DNA of 10,396 nucleotides, taken from contig DASYSA010000385.1 of the NCBI GenBank assembly GCA_036003885.1, positions 1-10,396 on the forward strand, given 5' to 3'. The notes under the pieces are model-generated. The model was not told the DNA's origin. It searched no databases and was given only the letters and a program-made list of their open reading frames with translations. The position numbers and the translations under genes are program-made. Positions 1 through 6,561 of the stretch are shown here, one piece after another. Source of the DNA: DASYSA01 sp036003885. Its GTDB lineage: Bacteria > Acidobacteriota > Blastocatellia > UBA7656. Each line of letters starts with the position of its first letter. The stretch's first letter is position 1.

Positions 1-115
1 ACATGTGATCAGTGAACCATTCAGGGAATCAAGGCGCGAAATCTTACCATATGGGCGACAGATAGGCAGAGAGCAGGTCTAAGGCGGCGATCGACACCTG
101 GGCAGCCACACGGGA

Positions 116-143
116 TTGTCTGGATATCGTGGAGACTTCTAAT
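116..143 (+). promoter_or_regulatory. Candidate sigma70-type promoter for the small exported protein gene
   Basis: TTGTCT (116-121) and TCTAAT (138-143) are separated by 16 bases, about 107 bases before the start codon at 251. The -10 matches the consensus at five of six positions and the -35 at four of six. A second weaker pair, TTGCTA (152-157) and TAAGAT (174-179), also has a 16-base spacer. This is pattern matching only; which pair is used, if either, cannot be told from sequence. Confidence 0.33.
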
Positions 144-250
144 GATTTATCTTGCTAAACGAATAGTTGATGGTAAGATCGCAAACAGTGCGAGACTCGC
201 ACTGCCCTCATACAACATACGGACTACCTTACCAGGAGTACAATCCCAAG

Positions 251-592
251 ATGGTTAGAAAAAATTCCAAGAGAATCATTCTGCTCATATGTGCGCTCAC
301 GCTGGTTAGCTTCGGCGTCATCAGTGCCCACGCCAGTTACACGTTTAAGGTGCATAACAAGACCGCTCACAACATCGTCAAGCTCTTAGCCTCTCCGGAC
401 GGAAAAAGCTACGGAGACTTTGACATCGGAGACGGCATTGCCGCGGGCAAGACAGCCACGATGGAGTGGAGCAAGTCAACCGACAACGGTAACTGCGAGT
501 GGTATTTCAAGGCCAGATTGGATAACGGCGAGGAGACTGAGCCGGTCGAGTTCGACTTCTGCGAGAAGAACCTCGTGCTGGAGATTGAATAA
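251..592 (+). CDS. Small exported protein of unknown function, signal peptide present
   Basis: The gene encodes 113 residues. Residues 1-28 form a Sec-type signal peptide: a basic start (MVRKNSKR), a hydrophobic core, and an AHA site with likely cleavage before SYTF. The mature part, about 85 residues, is predicted beta-rich, alternating polar and hydrophobic residues (YTFKVHNKTAHNI, then GDFDIGDGIAAGKTATMEW). It has two cysteines, in NGNCEW and FDFCEKN, that could form one disulfide outside the cytoplasm, and an acidic C-terminus. The start at 251 was chosen over an in-frame ATG at 167 because the signal peptide begins there and an AGGAG (234-238) lies 12 bases upstream. A CGCCCC/GGGGTG hairpin (597-611) follows the stop, and a strong terminator lies about 95 bases further on, so the gene is probably monocistronic. 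It resembles unnamed small periplasmic proteins; I assign no function. Confidence 0.75.
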   Translation: MVRKNSKRIILLICALTLVSFGVISAHASYTFKVHNKTAHNIVKLLASPDGKSYGDFDIGDGIAAGKTATMEWSKSTDNGNCEWYFKARLDNGEETEPVEFDFCEKNLVLEIE

Positions 593-685
593 CGTTCGCC
601 CCGAAGGGGTGTTCACAGCAAAGATCATTGCAATAGAGTGAAAGAGATTTCTTAACACGGTTGACAATGTAAAGCGGGCAAAGGG

Positions 686-720
686 CGGCGGCAGCTTTTG
701 GGTTGCCGCCGTTTTCGTTT
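686..720 (+). terminator. Rho-independent terminator
   Basis: CGGCGGCA (686-693) pairs perfectly with TGCCGCCG (704-711). The stem extends inward by a G-T and a C-G pair, leaving a six-base loop. It is followed at once by TTTTCGTTTT on the plus strand. This is a strong intrinsic terminator for transcription from 251-592, and it insulates the downstream tRNA gene. Confidence 0.85.
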
Positions 721-886
721 TGTGAACCGGTCTATAGTGGCGCCTGGTCTTCCGGGCCATTCGGAAGCGGGGTGCGGCCGTCCGATCGTCAAATGGGATG
801 TGACTCAATTAGGTTGATGGGGTGCGGAGCACGAACAGTACGATGGAAGGGTGCGCTGTCCGAAGCCCGTCTCAGGCGAAGTCTCA

Positions 887-915
887 TTTCTGTCCAGGTG
901 AGTTTGTTTTATAAT
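887..915 (+). promoter_or_regulatory. Probable promoter of the tRNA-Leu gene
   Basis: A perfect TATAAT lies at 910-915, 12 bases before the mature tRNA 5' end, as expected for a short tRNA leader. The matching -35 position (887-892, TTTCTG) is weak, so the promoter may rest mainly on its -10 element. Confidence 0.5.
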
Positions 916-927
916 CCTTGGCCTGTT

Positions 928-1014
928 GCCGGGGTGGCGGAATGGCAGACGCAGAGGACTTAAAATCCTCTGGCCCAAAAGGTCGTGCGGGTTCGAGTCC
1001 CGCCCTCGGCACCA
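928..1014 (+). tRNA. tRNA-Leu (anticodon UAA)
   Basis: The 87-base gene folds as a class II tRNA with CCA encoded. The acceptor stem GCCGGGG (928-934) pairs with CCTCGGC (1004-1010, one G-T), followed by discriminator A and CCA (1012-1014). The anticodon stem is GAGGA (954-958) with TCCTC (966-970); the seven-base loop CTTAAAA places anticodon TAA at 961-963, reading leucine codon UUA. A long variable arm follows, then a T arm GCGGG-TTCGAGT-CCCGC. A long variable arm with this anticodon is typical of tRNA-Leu. There is no intron. No clear terminator follows, and no copy of its 3' end was found elsewhere in the window. Confidence 0.96.
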
Positions 1015-1137
1015 TAATTCCAACAACTTGCGAGCAGTCCCCGTTCTGTAGTATTCGTTTGCGTGTCCGAGCGCTTTGAGGACGCCGGCTAGTCCTGGAC
1101 AGTTGTTCGTGCCCCTTGGATGACCTGATAACAAAGC

Positions 1138-1737
1138 CTATTGGGAGCTAAGAGCCAGGCTCGCTTCATCAGAGTTGTCTGCACCCTCGTTCACGCTTGC
1201 AGTCGAACGAGAGAATCGTTTTCTCAACCAGGGTGTCAGGATCACAAGTATTGAAGGCGCCCAAATCCATACGAGCTCATTCATGATCACCGTAGCGCCG
1301 GTCATGCTGAAGAATGCCAGCCCAATCGGGGAGGAGACAATGGGCCGCCAGGGCAGAAAATACCGTGCTGAAGTGAACGGCGCAAAAAAAGCCACTCCCA
1401 GGGTGCCATCCACCATTGCGTCTAGCACTGCGTGTGACACGGTCGAGACAAAGAACAAGACGAAGAGCGTTTTCCGGCTGATCCCCTCGAGGGGTTTTCT
1501 GAAGGCGAGCAACACGACGACACCGCTCAGACAGGCCGCAAACAGGAGGGAATGGGTGAGCCCTCGATGACCAAGCATGTCGGTATACTTGATGCCGAAT
1601 CGCTGGCACACTACGTCAATATCCGGGGCCATGGCACAACCGATGGATAAGAGCCAGAACCTTAGAGGGAGGGGTCGCTTTGTGTACATCTTACCCAATG
1701 CGATAGATGCAACCGCGTGAGAAAATGAAGACGGCAT
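1138..1737 (-). CDS. YdjM-like membrane-bound metal-dependent hydrolase
   Basis: The 199-residue inner-membrane protein belongs to the YdjM / DUF457 'LexA-regulated, membrane-bound, predicted metal-dependent hydrolase' family. The family's probable metal ligands are visible: His7 in the N-terminal FSHAVAS, PDID at 38-41, the signature GHRGLTHS (56-63) and SHAVLDA (101-107), then the APFTSARYFLPW segment (119-130). Hydrophobic stretches at about 24-37, 63-79, 90-106 and 133-170 are likely membrane helices; the C-terminal 30 residues are polar. Length is usual for the family. Its substrate is unknown even in E. coli, where ydjM is SOS-induced; I see no LexA-type CTG-N10-CAG box here. A GAGG (1752-1755) sits 14 bases before the ATG, a rather long spacing, so the start is likely but not certain. 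A 212-base gap separates it from the upstream yjdF-like gene, so it is probably transcribed on its own. Confidence 0.82.
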   Translation of the reverse strand: MPSSFSHAVASIALGKMYTKRPLPLRFWLLSIGCAMAPDIDVVCQRFGIKYTDMLGHRGLTHSLLFAACLSGVVVLLAFRKPLEGISRKTLFVLFFVSTVSHAVLDAMVDGTLGVAFFAPFTSARYFLPWRPIVSSPIGLAFFSMTGATVIMNELVWIWAPSILVILTPWLRKRFSRSTASVNEGADNSDEASLALSSQ

Positions 1738-1949
1738 ATCTAATCAACTAACCTCAAGAAGAAGTATTTCGGCGAACTCCCGACACAACCCAGATGAACG
1801 CATATTAAAGTGTAATCCGCTAAGTGGAATTAGCGCCAATCGCTTTTGGAATCGAGAGGTCGCGCCCCGCAATCATACCTTCCGCGGTTGAGTATGACAT
1901 CCCCTTCGGCCTCGTACACACGAAGGCCCCGCGAGCGGCAAAGATTAAA
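1738..1949. other. Gap between the two minus-strand membrane-protein genes
   Basis: A perfect hairpin, CGCTAA (1818-1823) with TTAGCG (1830-1835) and a six-base loop, lies downstream of the yjdF-like stop. It lacks a T-run, so it is at best a weak terminator. The promoter of the ydjM-like gene presumably lies between it and 1752, but I see no convincing -35/-10 pair. Short open frames on both strands look like chance. Confidence 0.4.
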
Positions 1950-2675
1950 TCAGTCAGATATCGTTCGGTCGTGCTGCTGTATTTCGCAGAGCCGAGGAGC
2001 GGCTCTCTCGTCATCACTGTCGGCAAGATGCGGACGCCTCCTAATCCAGAGAGTATAAGCGACCGCGGCTATGAGGATGCCAGTGAGGTCTGCCGCCAAA
2101 TCCTGAGATGTATCGCGCGGGTTCCAAATGCGGTGACCGCCAAAGATTCGCTCGTCAATCAGTTCGGTGATTTCATAGTAACCAGCCAGACTAAATGCGA
2201 TTGTCACGGAAATGAACGCCATGAACCCCAGAGGGAGCCGATAACCAAATTTCTTGATCAGCGTAATAAGTATCCACATAACGGCAACAAACGAAAGTCC
2301 GCTGTCCATGAAATGAGTAATGATGTCGTAGGGGATAAGCGCGATTTTCTGGCTGAACAACCCATAGCGATTGCCGACCATGTCCAGCACTATGGCCAGC
2401 ACTAGACAAAGGAGGACCCGAGACGGTATTCGTATACGCAATCTCAGTCTTAGGTAGTAATACAATGAACCTAAGGCCAATCCGGAATAGAGACAGTTGA
2501 GCACCGGTGTGCGATATGGCAACTTCAGCAACAAGGCTGTGTATCCTATGAGGGCCAACAGTCCGGCAAGAAACACTTCTGCCGTACTGATCTTTGGCGA
2601 TTGCGGCTCGTCGGCGATTGGAATGGCCTTAGCCCGTTCAGAAAATCCCCCGCTCGAGACTAACTTCGATGACAT
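1950..2675 (-). CDS. YjdF / DUF2238-type inner-membrane protein
   Basis: This 241-residue polytopic membrane protein resembles E. coli YjdF (DUF2238). Hydrophobic segments lie at about 33-50, 58-74, 85-101, 123-140, 147-165 and 193-210. The family's conserved polar motifs sit near the membrane: YDIITHF (116-122, the usual D-x-x-x-H pattern), YEITELID (167-174) and DTSQDLAADLTG (188-199, matching the family's WDxxxDxxxNxxG pattern). It is somewhat longer than YjdF, with a polar N-terminal tail of about 30 residues and a charged C-terminal tail after IRRR (211-214). Clustered acidic and histidine residues suggest metal binding or a transported ion, but no function is established. A strong Shine-Dalgarno fixes the start. 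Immediately upstream on the same strand is the P-type ATPase remnant, which may once have shared its transcript. Confidence 0.82.
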   Translation of the reverse strand: MSSKLVSSGGFSERAKAIPIADEPQSPKISTAEVFLAGLLALIGYTALLLKLPYRTPVLNCLYSGLALGSLYYYLRLRLRIRIPSRVLLCLVLAIVLDMVGNRYGLFSQKIALIPYDIITHFMDSGLSFVAVMWILITLIKKFGYRLPLGFMAFISVTIAFSLAGYYEITELIDERIFGGHRIWNPRDTSQDLAADLTGILIAAVAYTLWIRRRPHLADSDDERAAPRLCEIQQHDRTISD

Positions 2676-2683
2676 TTCCGTGG

Positions 2684-2690
2684 CCTCCTT
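2684..2690 (-). promoter_or_regulatory. Strong ribosome binding site of the yjdF-like gene
   Basis: The minus strand reads AAGGAGG eight bases before the ATG at 2675. This near-perfect anti-16S match fixes the start, including the polar N-terminal tail. Confidence 0.8.
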
Positions 2691-2734
2691 AGCGCTCCAT
2701 CGAGACTATGCGCGAAGTCACTCGAGCAAAGCAA

Positions 2735-2971
2735 TCAACTTACGCTCATCAACACAATGACCACTATGATCACGGCGTTCACCACTTGACCGAGAAGCGC
2801 GGAGACGACGCTCGCGATCAGAAGAATGATGACGAACGGGTTGGCGGAGCAGAGCAGAATCTGAACGATATTTCCGATTCCGCGCGCGGAGGTCAATTCG
2901 TTTGGTCGGAATTCAGAGAGAAGGCGGTTAGCAGTTTCGCTGGTCGAGCCAACAGGCCGGGTTGACGTCGC
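2735..2971 (-). pseudogene. N-terminal remnant of a P-type cation ATPase (MgtA/CtpF-like)
   Basis: Read on the minus strand, this 78-codon open frame matches the cation-ATPase N-terminal domain and the first membrane helices. It has the repeat-like SETANRLLSEFRPNELTS (family: GLSxxEAxxRLxxyGPNEL), then QILLCSANPFVIILLIASVV (family: QFxNPxVxILLxAAxxS), then ALLGQVVNAVIIVVIVLMS (family: GExxDAxIIxxIVLLS). The frame has no start codon (TGA at 2974-2972, then GCG) and hits TGA at 2737-2735, just where the family continues LGFxQE. The actuator, phosphorylation (DKTGT) and nucleotide-binding domains, some 700-800 residues, are absent here. It is therefore a fragment truncated at both ends, not a small gene. 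Intact relatives pump Mg2+, Ca2+ or other cations across the inner membrane. Nothing suggests it is expressed as a functional protein. Confidence 0.72.
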
Positions 2972-3207
2972 TCAGTTGCGCATACGTTGTTAAATGCTCT
3001 GAAAGCTCAACTGTCGAGTTTGGCGTAAACTTACCCACCCGAGATGTGAGAAATCGTGATATTTGCAACTGCAGGCGATACGTGGGTTGGAGTATCGCAC
3101 CAAGGATCGTCAATCGGTTCTTCTGCCTTCCGGTACGCCGGTTGCAACAACCAAATGGCCGGAGCGTCGACAATTGTGAGCCAGAGGGAGGCAAGGGAAA
3201 AACGAAG

Positions 3208-3921
3208 ATGAGCACAAGAACGTCAGACTCTGAGATTTCGTACATCGCGCACATTCCTGTCGACTTAGGGCGTCTGGAAGGCGAGTTGATTGTTCCCGAA
3301 CAGGCAGCTGGTATCGTGATCTTTGCGCACGGCAGCGGCAGCAGCCGTCACAGCACGCGCAACCAGTTCGTGGCGAGGAAAGTTCGGGAATCAGGAACAG
3401 GGACGTTGTTGATGGACCTCCTGACCGAAGATGAAGAGCAAGTGGACATTGTCACTCGCCATCTTCGATTCGACATCGGGTTATTGGCCCAGCGGCTTAT
3501 CGATGCTGCTCGTTTCGTATCACACGGGAATGAGACGCGCAGCCTGCGAATTGGCTTCTTCGGAGCGAGCACGGGGGCGGCTGCCGCTTTGGTTGCGGCC
3601 GCAAAACTTGGAGACGAAGTTGGGGCCGTGGTGTCGCGCGGTGGCCGCCCCGATCTCGCGAATGGGTCGCTGGCACGTGTCACATCGCCAACTCTGCTGA
3701 TCGTGGGTGGAAGAGACGAGCTTGTGATCGAACTCAATCGGCAAGCATACGACCATCTGAACTGCAAGAAAGAACTGCGGATCGTTTCTGGTGCTACCCA
3801 TCTATTTGAAGAGCCAGGGGCGCTCGAAGAAGTGGCCAGTTTGGCAGCCTGCTGGTTCAAGCAGCACTTGCGAGTGAGGCACGCATCGGGTAACGCGTCT
3901 GCCGAGAAGGGAGGTATGTGA
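3208..3921 (+). CDS. Alpha/beta hydrolase of the dienelactone hydrolase type
   Basis: This 237-residue cytoplasmic enzyme has the alpha/beta hydrolase fold. Visible are the oxyanion-side FAHGSGSS (39-46), the nucleophile elbow GASTG with Ser121, the acid Asp170 in VGGRDELV, and the catalytic His198 in SGATHLF; order and spacing fit the family. Close relatives are called dienelactone hydrolase or 'hydrolase' and sit beside phosphoribosyltransferases, or are fused to them as in M. tuberculosis Rv0571c. The substrate is unknown. The start was set at 3208 because homology begins near there and AAGGGA (3193-3198) lies nine bases upstream; the open frame continues back to 2962 without protein-like sequence. 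It is the first gene of the operon. I found no convincing promoter in the 236 bases upstream. The stop overlaps the next start as TGATG, indicating translational coupling. Confidence 0.88.
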   Translation: MSTRTSDSEISYIAHIPVDLGRLEGELIVPEQAAGIVIFAHGSGSSRHSTRNQFVARKVRESGTGTLLMDLLTEDEEQVDIVTRHLRFDIGLLAQRLIDAARFVSHGNETRSLRIGFFGASTGAAAALVAAAKLGDEVGAVVSRGGRPDLANGSLARVTSPTLLIVGGRDELVIELNRQAYDHLNCKKELRIVSGATHLFEEPGALEEVASLAACWFKQHLRVRHASGNASAEKGGM

Positions 3922-4580
3922 TGTTGCGACGATTCACAAATAGAGCCGAGGCAGGGAGAGTATTAGCAGGAAGACTCAAGGCATACGCGCACCAGACTGA
4001 CGTGCTCGTACTGGCGCTGCCGCGCGGAGGCGTACCTGTGGCGTTCGAGGTTGCCGAGGCTCTGGATGCGCCGCTCGACGTTTTCCTCGTGCGAAAGTTA
4101 GGAACGCCGGGTCACTCTGAACTCGCCATGGGAGCAATCGCCAGCGGCGGTGTCCGAGTGTTAAACCCCATGGTAGTTGAATACCTCGCAATCCCGGATC
4201 GAGTAATCGACCGGGTTACGGCCGACGAGCAGAAAGAACTCGAACGACGCGAACGCGCTTATCGCGACGACCGCCCGCCAATCGCGGCGCTCGGTCGGGC
4301 GATCATACTGGTCGACGATGGACTTGCCACAGGAGCGACGATGCGGGCGGCGGTTGCGGCGCTCAAGCAGCAACATCCTGCACGCATTGTAGTCGCGGTG
4401 CCCGTCGCGCCAGTCTCGACCTGTGAGGAGTTGGGACAAGAGGTCGACGAAGTGGTGTGCCCGCTCTCGCCCCAACAATTCGATGGAGTTGGGCGCTGGT
4501 ACGAAGACTTTTCACAGACAACCGATGACGAAGTGCGAGCTTTGCTTGAGCAATCTCGTTGCCAGGCCGCGAGCACTTGA
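3921..4580 (+). CDS. Phosphoribosyltransferase-family protein
   Basis: The 219-residue protein has the type I phosphoribosyltransferase fold. VLALPRGGVPVAFEVA (29-44) is the N-terminal loop typical of this subgroup. IILVDDGLATGATM (128-141) is the PRPP-binding motif, with the paired acidic residues Asp132-Asp133 and the TGAT phosphate loop. A hood-like insertion lies between, at about 80-125. It is longer than many nucleobase PRTases. The family usually lies next to, or is fused with, dienelactone hydrolase or erythromycin-esterase domains, so it probably acts with its neighbours on a shared phosphoribosyl-linked metabolite; the true substrate is unknown. ATG 3921 is preferred, with GGAGGT (3910-3915) five bases upstream and the ATG sharing its A with the preceding TGA. 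An in-frame GTG at 3918 is possible and would add one residue. Confidence 0.9.
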   Translation: MLRRFTNRAEAGRVLAGRLKAYAHQTDVLVLALPRGGVPVAFEVAEALDAPLDVFLVRKLGTPGHSELAMGAIASGGVRVLNPMVVEYLAIPDRVIDRVTADEQKELERRERAYRDDRPPIAALGRAIILVDDGLATGATMRAAVAALKQQHPARIVVAVPVAPVSTCEELGQEVDEVVCPLSPQQFDGVGRWYEDFSQTTDDEVRALLEQSRCQAAST

Positions 4581-4631
4581 CGCAACCGAGATGATTGCGA
4601 GCCCATCGTCCCGAAATTAGGAGGGAATGCC

Positions 4632-5978
4632 ATGGCATACGCACAAACAGCAATACTCAATGATCTCATTCGTGAAGCCGCCCATCCTCTCATTGGTGAC
4701 AGGGAGGACTACGATGCGCTCCTTGCGATGATCGGCGAGTCGCGACTGGTGCTTCTCGGTGAAGCATCGCATGGCACACACGAGTTCTATCGAGAGCGGG
4801 CGCAGATCACCAAGAGATTGATTACCGAAAAAGGCTTTACCGCAGTCGCAGTTGAAGCCGACTGGCCCGACGCTTATCGAGTAAATCGCTACGTTCGCGG
4901 CGAAGGCTCTGATGTTGATAGCGTCGATGCTCTCGCGGGCTTCAAACGATTCCCAGCCTGGATGTGGCGCAACGCCGATGTACTCGACTTCGTTGGATGG
5001 CTTCGCGCACACAATGACGATCTTCCAACAGACAAACCTAAGGTCGGCTTCTACGGTCTCGATCTCTACAGCTTGCACTCGTCGATGGAAGCGGTGCTCC
5101 AGTATCTCGACAAGGTAGACCCGGAAGGCGCAGCACGCGCTCGTTATCGCTACGCGTGCTTTGACCATTTTGGCGAAGACCCCCAGGCCTATGGCTACGC
5201 AGCCGGGTTTGGATTCACCATGTCGTGTGAACAACAAGTCATCACTCAGTTGATAGAGCTACAGCGCCGAGCAGCAGAGTACGCCAGCCGAGACGGTCGA
5301 GTCGCAGCCGATGACTTCTTCTACGCTGAACAGAATGCCCGGCTCGTCAAGAACGCCGAGGAGTACTATCGCACGATGTTCCGCGGACGCGTTTCGTCCT
5401 GGAACTTGCGCGATTGTCACATGGCTGAGACGCTTCATTCGCTGATTAGTCATCTCGGACGCCAGGATGGCCATACCAGGATCGTCCTGTGGGCGCACAA
5501 CTCTCATCTTGGTGACGCGCGCGCAACCGACATGGGAATGGCGGGCGAGCTGAACGTCGGTCAGTTGGTCAGAGAAAGATATGGCCGTGATGCTGTGCTG
5601 ATCGGCTTCAGCACCCACCACGGGACAGTTACGGCAGCGTCCGAATGGGGAGGCCCTGCCGAGCGCAAACAGGTGCGACCCGCATTGCCGGGGAGTTTCG
5701 AAGCGGCGTTCCATGATGCGAACACGCCGCGATTTCTCCTCACCTTGCGCCAGGCAAGTAGCGTGGCCGCCGGGCTTCGTGAACCGCGTCTGGAACGGGC
5801 CATTGGCGTTATCTATGTTCCGGCGACAGAGCGCGTCAGCCACTACTTTCATGCGCGGCTCTCCGATCAGTTTGACGCGGTATTGCACTTCGATGAGACC
5901 CGCGCAGTGGAACCACTCGAGCGAACCGCTCAATGGAAAACAGGTGAAGTGCCTGCAACCCTCCCATCGGGAATGTAA
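4632..5978 (+). CDS. Erythromycin esterase-family protein
   Basis: This 448-residue protein belongs to the erythromycin-esterase superfamily (PF05139; EreA-like/ChaN-like fold). Active-site motifs are intact: LLGEASHGTHEFYRER (41-56) with Glu44 and His47, VAVEADWP (72-79) with Glu75, and VLWAHNSHLGDA (285-296) with His289 and His292. These match the Glu/His set essential in EreA/EreC. FPAWMWRN (107-114) and VGFYGLDLYSLHSS (138-151) are also family features. Although named for macrolide ring opening, most members outside clinical plasmids, including this stand-alone chromosomal type, have no shown antibiotic activity; genomic links to PRTases and hydrolases point to a metabolic or stress role. 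I would not call it a resistance gene. AGGAGGG (4619-4625) lies six bases before the ATG. It follows the PRTase by 51 bases and precedes the DUF5335 gene by 20, so it shares their transcript. Confidence 0.9.
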   Translation: MAYAQTAILNDLIREAAHPLIGDREDYDALLAMIGESRLVLLGEASHGTHEFYRERAQITKRLITEKGFTAVAVEADWPDAYRVNRYVRGEGSDVDSVDALAGFKRFPAWMWRNADVLDFVGWLRAHNDDLPTDKPKVGFYGLDLYSLHSSMEAVLQYLDKVDPEGAARARYRYACFDHFGEDPQAYGYAAGFGFTMSCEQQVITQLIELQRRAAEYASRDGRVAADDFFYAEQNARLVKNAEEYYRTMFRGRVSSWNLRDCHMAETLHSLISHLGRQDGHTRIVLWAHNSHLGDARATDMGMAGELNVGQLVRERYGRDAVLIGFSTHHGTVTAASEWGGPAERKQVRPALPGSFEAAFHDANTPRFLLTLRQASSVAAGLREPRLERAIGVIYVPATERVSHYFHARLSDQFDAVLHFDETRAVEPLERTAQWKTGEVPATLPSGM

Positions 5979-5998
5979 CTAACGAGGAGATAGACATC

Positions 5999-6376
5999 AT
6001 GCCAACCCGCAAGATAACGAGACGTGAATGGATGTCATTCTTCGATAGCTTTAGCAACCAACATCGAGGATGGCTTGTCACCATCGAAATCATGGATCCT
6101 GAGATTGGCGATCAAACACTGGCGCGCGATCTGCCCCTCGAAGGGATAACGGCCGAGTTGAACGAGCAAGGGGCGGACGAGATCGAGATCGTTGTTGGCC
6201 GGCAGCCAGGCAGCCATGTCAGTGACACCGTCGTAGCACCCAGAAACGTATGGCTTAAGTCGACCGAGGAGGGCGCTGATGAGGCGCTCGAAATTCAGGG
6301 AGAGAAAAAGACGGTGCTCATTCGGTTCAGGTCGGCCGTTCGCCTCGAATCCGTTGACGGCATTCTGACAAATTGA
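5999..6376 (+). CDS. DUF5335 family protein
   Basis: The 125-residue soluble protein matches the DUF5335 pattern throughout: opening ITRREWMSFFDSFSNQHRGW (6-25), then LPLEGITAEL (45-54), the EIEIVVG strand (61-67), the near-invariant EEGADEALEIQ (90-100) and the closing IRFRSAVRLESVDGI (108-122). Family members are short, mostly beta, without signal peptide or obvious catalytic residues; their role is unknown. They recur near erythromycin-esterase and stress genes, which suggests an accessory or binding role rather than catalysis; that is inference. GAGGAG (5984-5989) nine bases upstream fixes the start. It begins 20 bases after the esterase stop, so it is the fourth gene of the operon. A DISTEM-like NTF2 or sterol-binding fold cannot be judged by eye. 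Confidence 0.82.
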   Translation: MPTRKITRREWMSFFDSFSNQHRGWLVTIEIMDPEIGDQTLARDLPLEGITAELNEQGADEIEIVVGRQPGSHVSDTVVAPRNVWLKSTEEGADEALEIQGEKKTVLIRFRSAVRLESVDGILTN

Positions 6377-6414
6377 CAGCTGAGGGGCTGTTGCCATCAG
6401 GAAGGCTCTCTTAT

Positions 6415-6561
6415 ATGAAGAGTAAGATGAAAACTTCCAAGCCCGAAACCGAATCCGATCTACGAGAGTGGCTCCGAATGATCGCCTCACTGCGAGACTG
6501 TCTGGATTGGGAGCCTGACGAAAAGCCCATCGAGATCATTCACACGCAATGCGGACCGTGA
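6415..6561 (+). CDS. Small hypothetical protein
   Basis: This 48-codon frame follows the DUF5335 gene by 38 bases. Its ATG is preceded by AGGAAGG (6399-6405) at nine bases, a good ribosome binding site, which is the main reason to list it. The product is charged and helical in character (SDLREWLRMIASLRDCLDW), ends in a polar tail and has no signal or membrane segment. A TTG at 6373 overlapping the previous stop is a possible but poorer start. I do not recognise it. It ends where the kinase remnant begins, in another frame, so its C-terminus may have been created by the rearrangement that truncated the kinase gene. Confidence 0.4.
   Translation: MKSKMKTSKPETESDLREWLRMIASLRDCLDWEPDEKPIEIIHTQCGP

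Larger units (their letters stand above)
593..927. other. Gene-free stretch between the small exported protein gene and tRNA-Leu
   Basis: It holds a small hairpin at 597-611, a rho-independent terminator at 686-720 and a possible tRNA promoter just before 916. Open frames on either strand here have no recognisable protein features. I see nothing further in 721-880. Confidence 0.6.

Noticed and set aside
2..82. Possible C-terminal end of a gene entering from the left (plus frame ending TAA at 80-82)
   Set aside because: It is only 26 codons with no recognisable motif; such a frame is common by chance.
805..1134. Minus-strand open frame of 109 residues across the tRNA
   Set aside because: It is antisense to tRNA-Leu; the RDSNPHDLLG-type peptide is the usual artefact of translating the reverse strand of tRNA genes.
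928..1137. tRNA-Leu as an integration site for an island
   Set aside because: No repeat of the tRNA 3' end was found elsewhere in the window, and no integrase gene is present.
1824..2405. Plus-strand open frame of 193 residues
   Set aside because: It overlaps the yjdF-like gene in antisense, which has clear family motifs and a strong ribosome binding site; the shadow shows no recognisable features.
2708..2965. Plus-strand open frame of 85 residues
   Set aside because: It is polar, low in protein character and lies antisense to the P-type ATPase remnant, which explains its openness.
2962..3207. N-terminal extension of the alpha/beta hydrolase
   Set aside because: The added 82 residues do not resemble the family and partly overlap the ATPase remnant; the start at 3208 has a ribosome binding site.
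4632..5978. Macrolide resistance gene
   Set aside because: Family membership alone does not show erythromycin hydrolysis; the chromosomal stress-cassette context and lack of mobile elements argue for another role.
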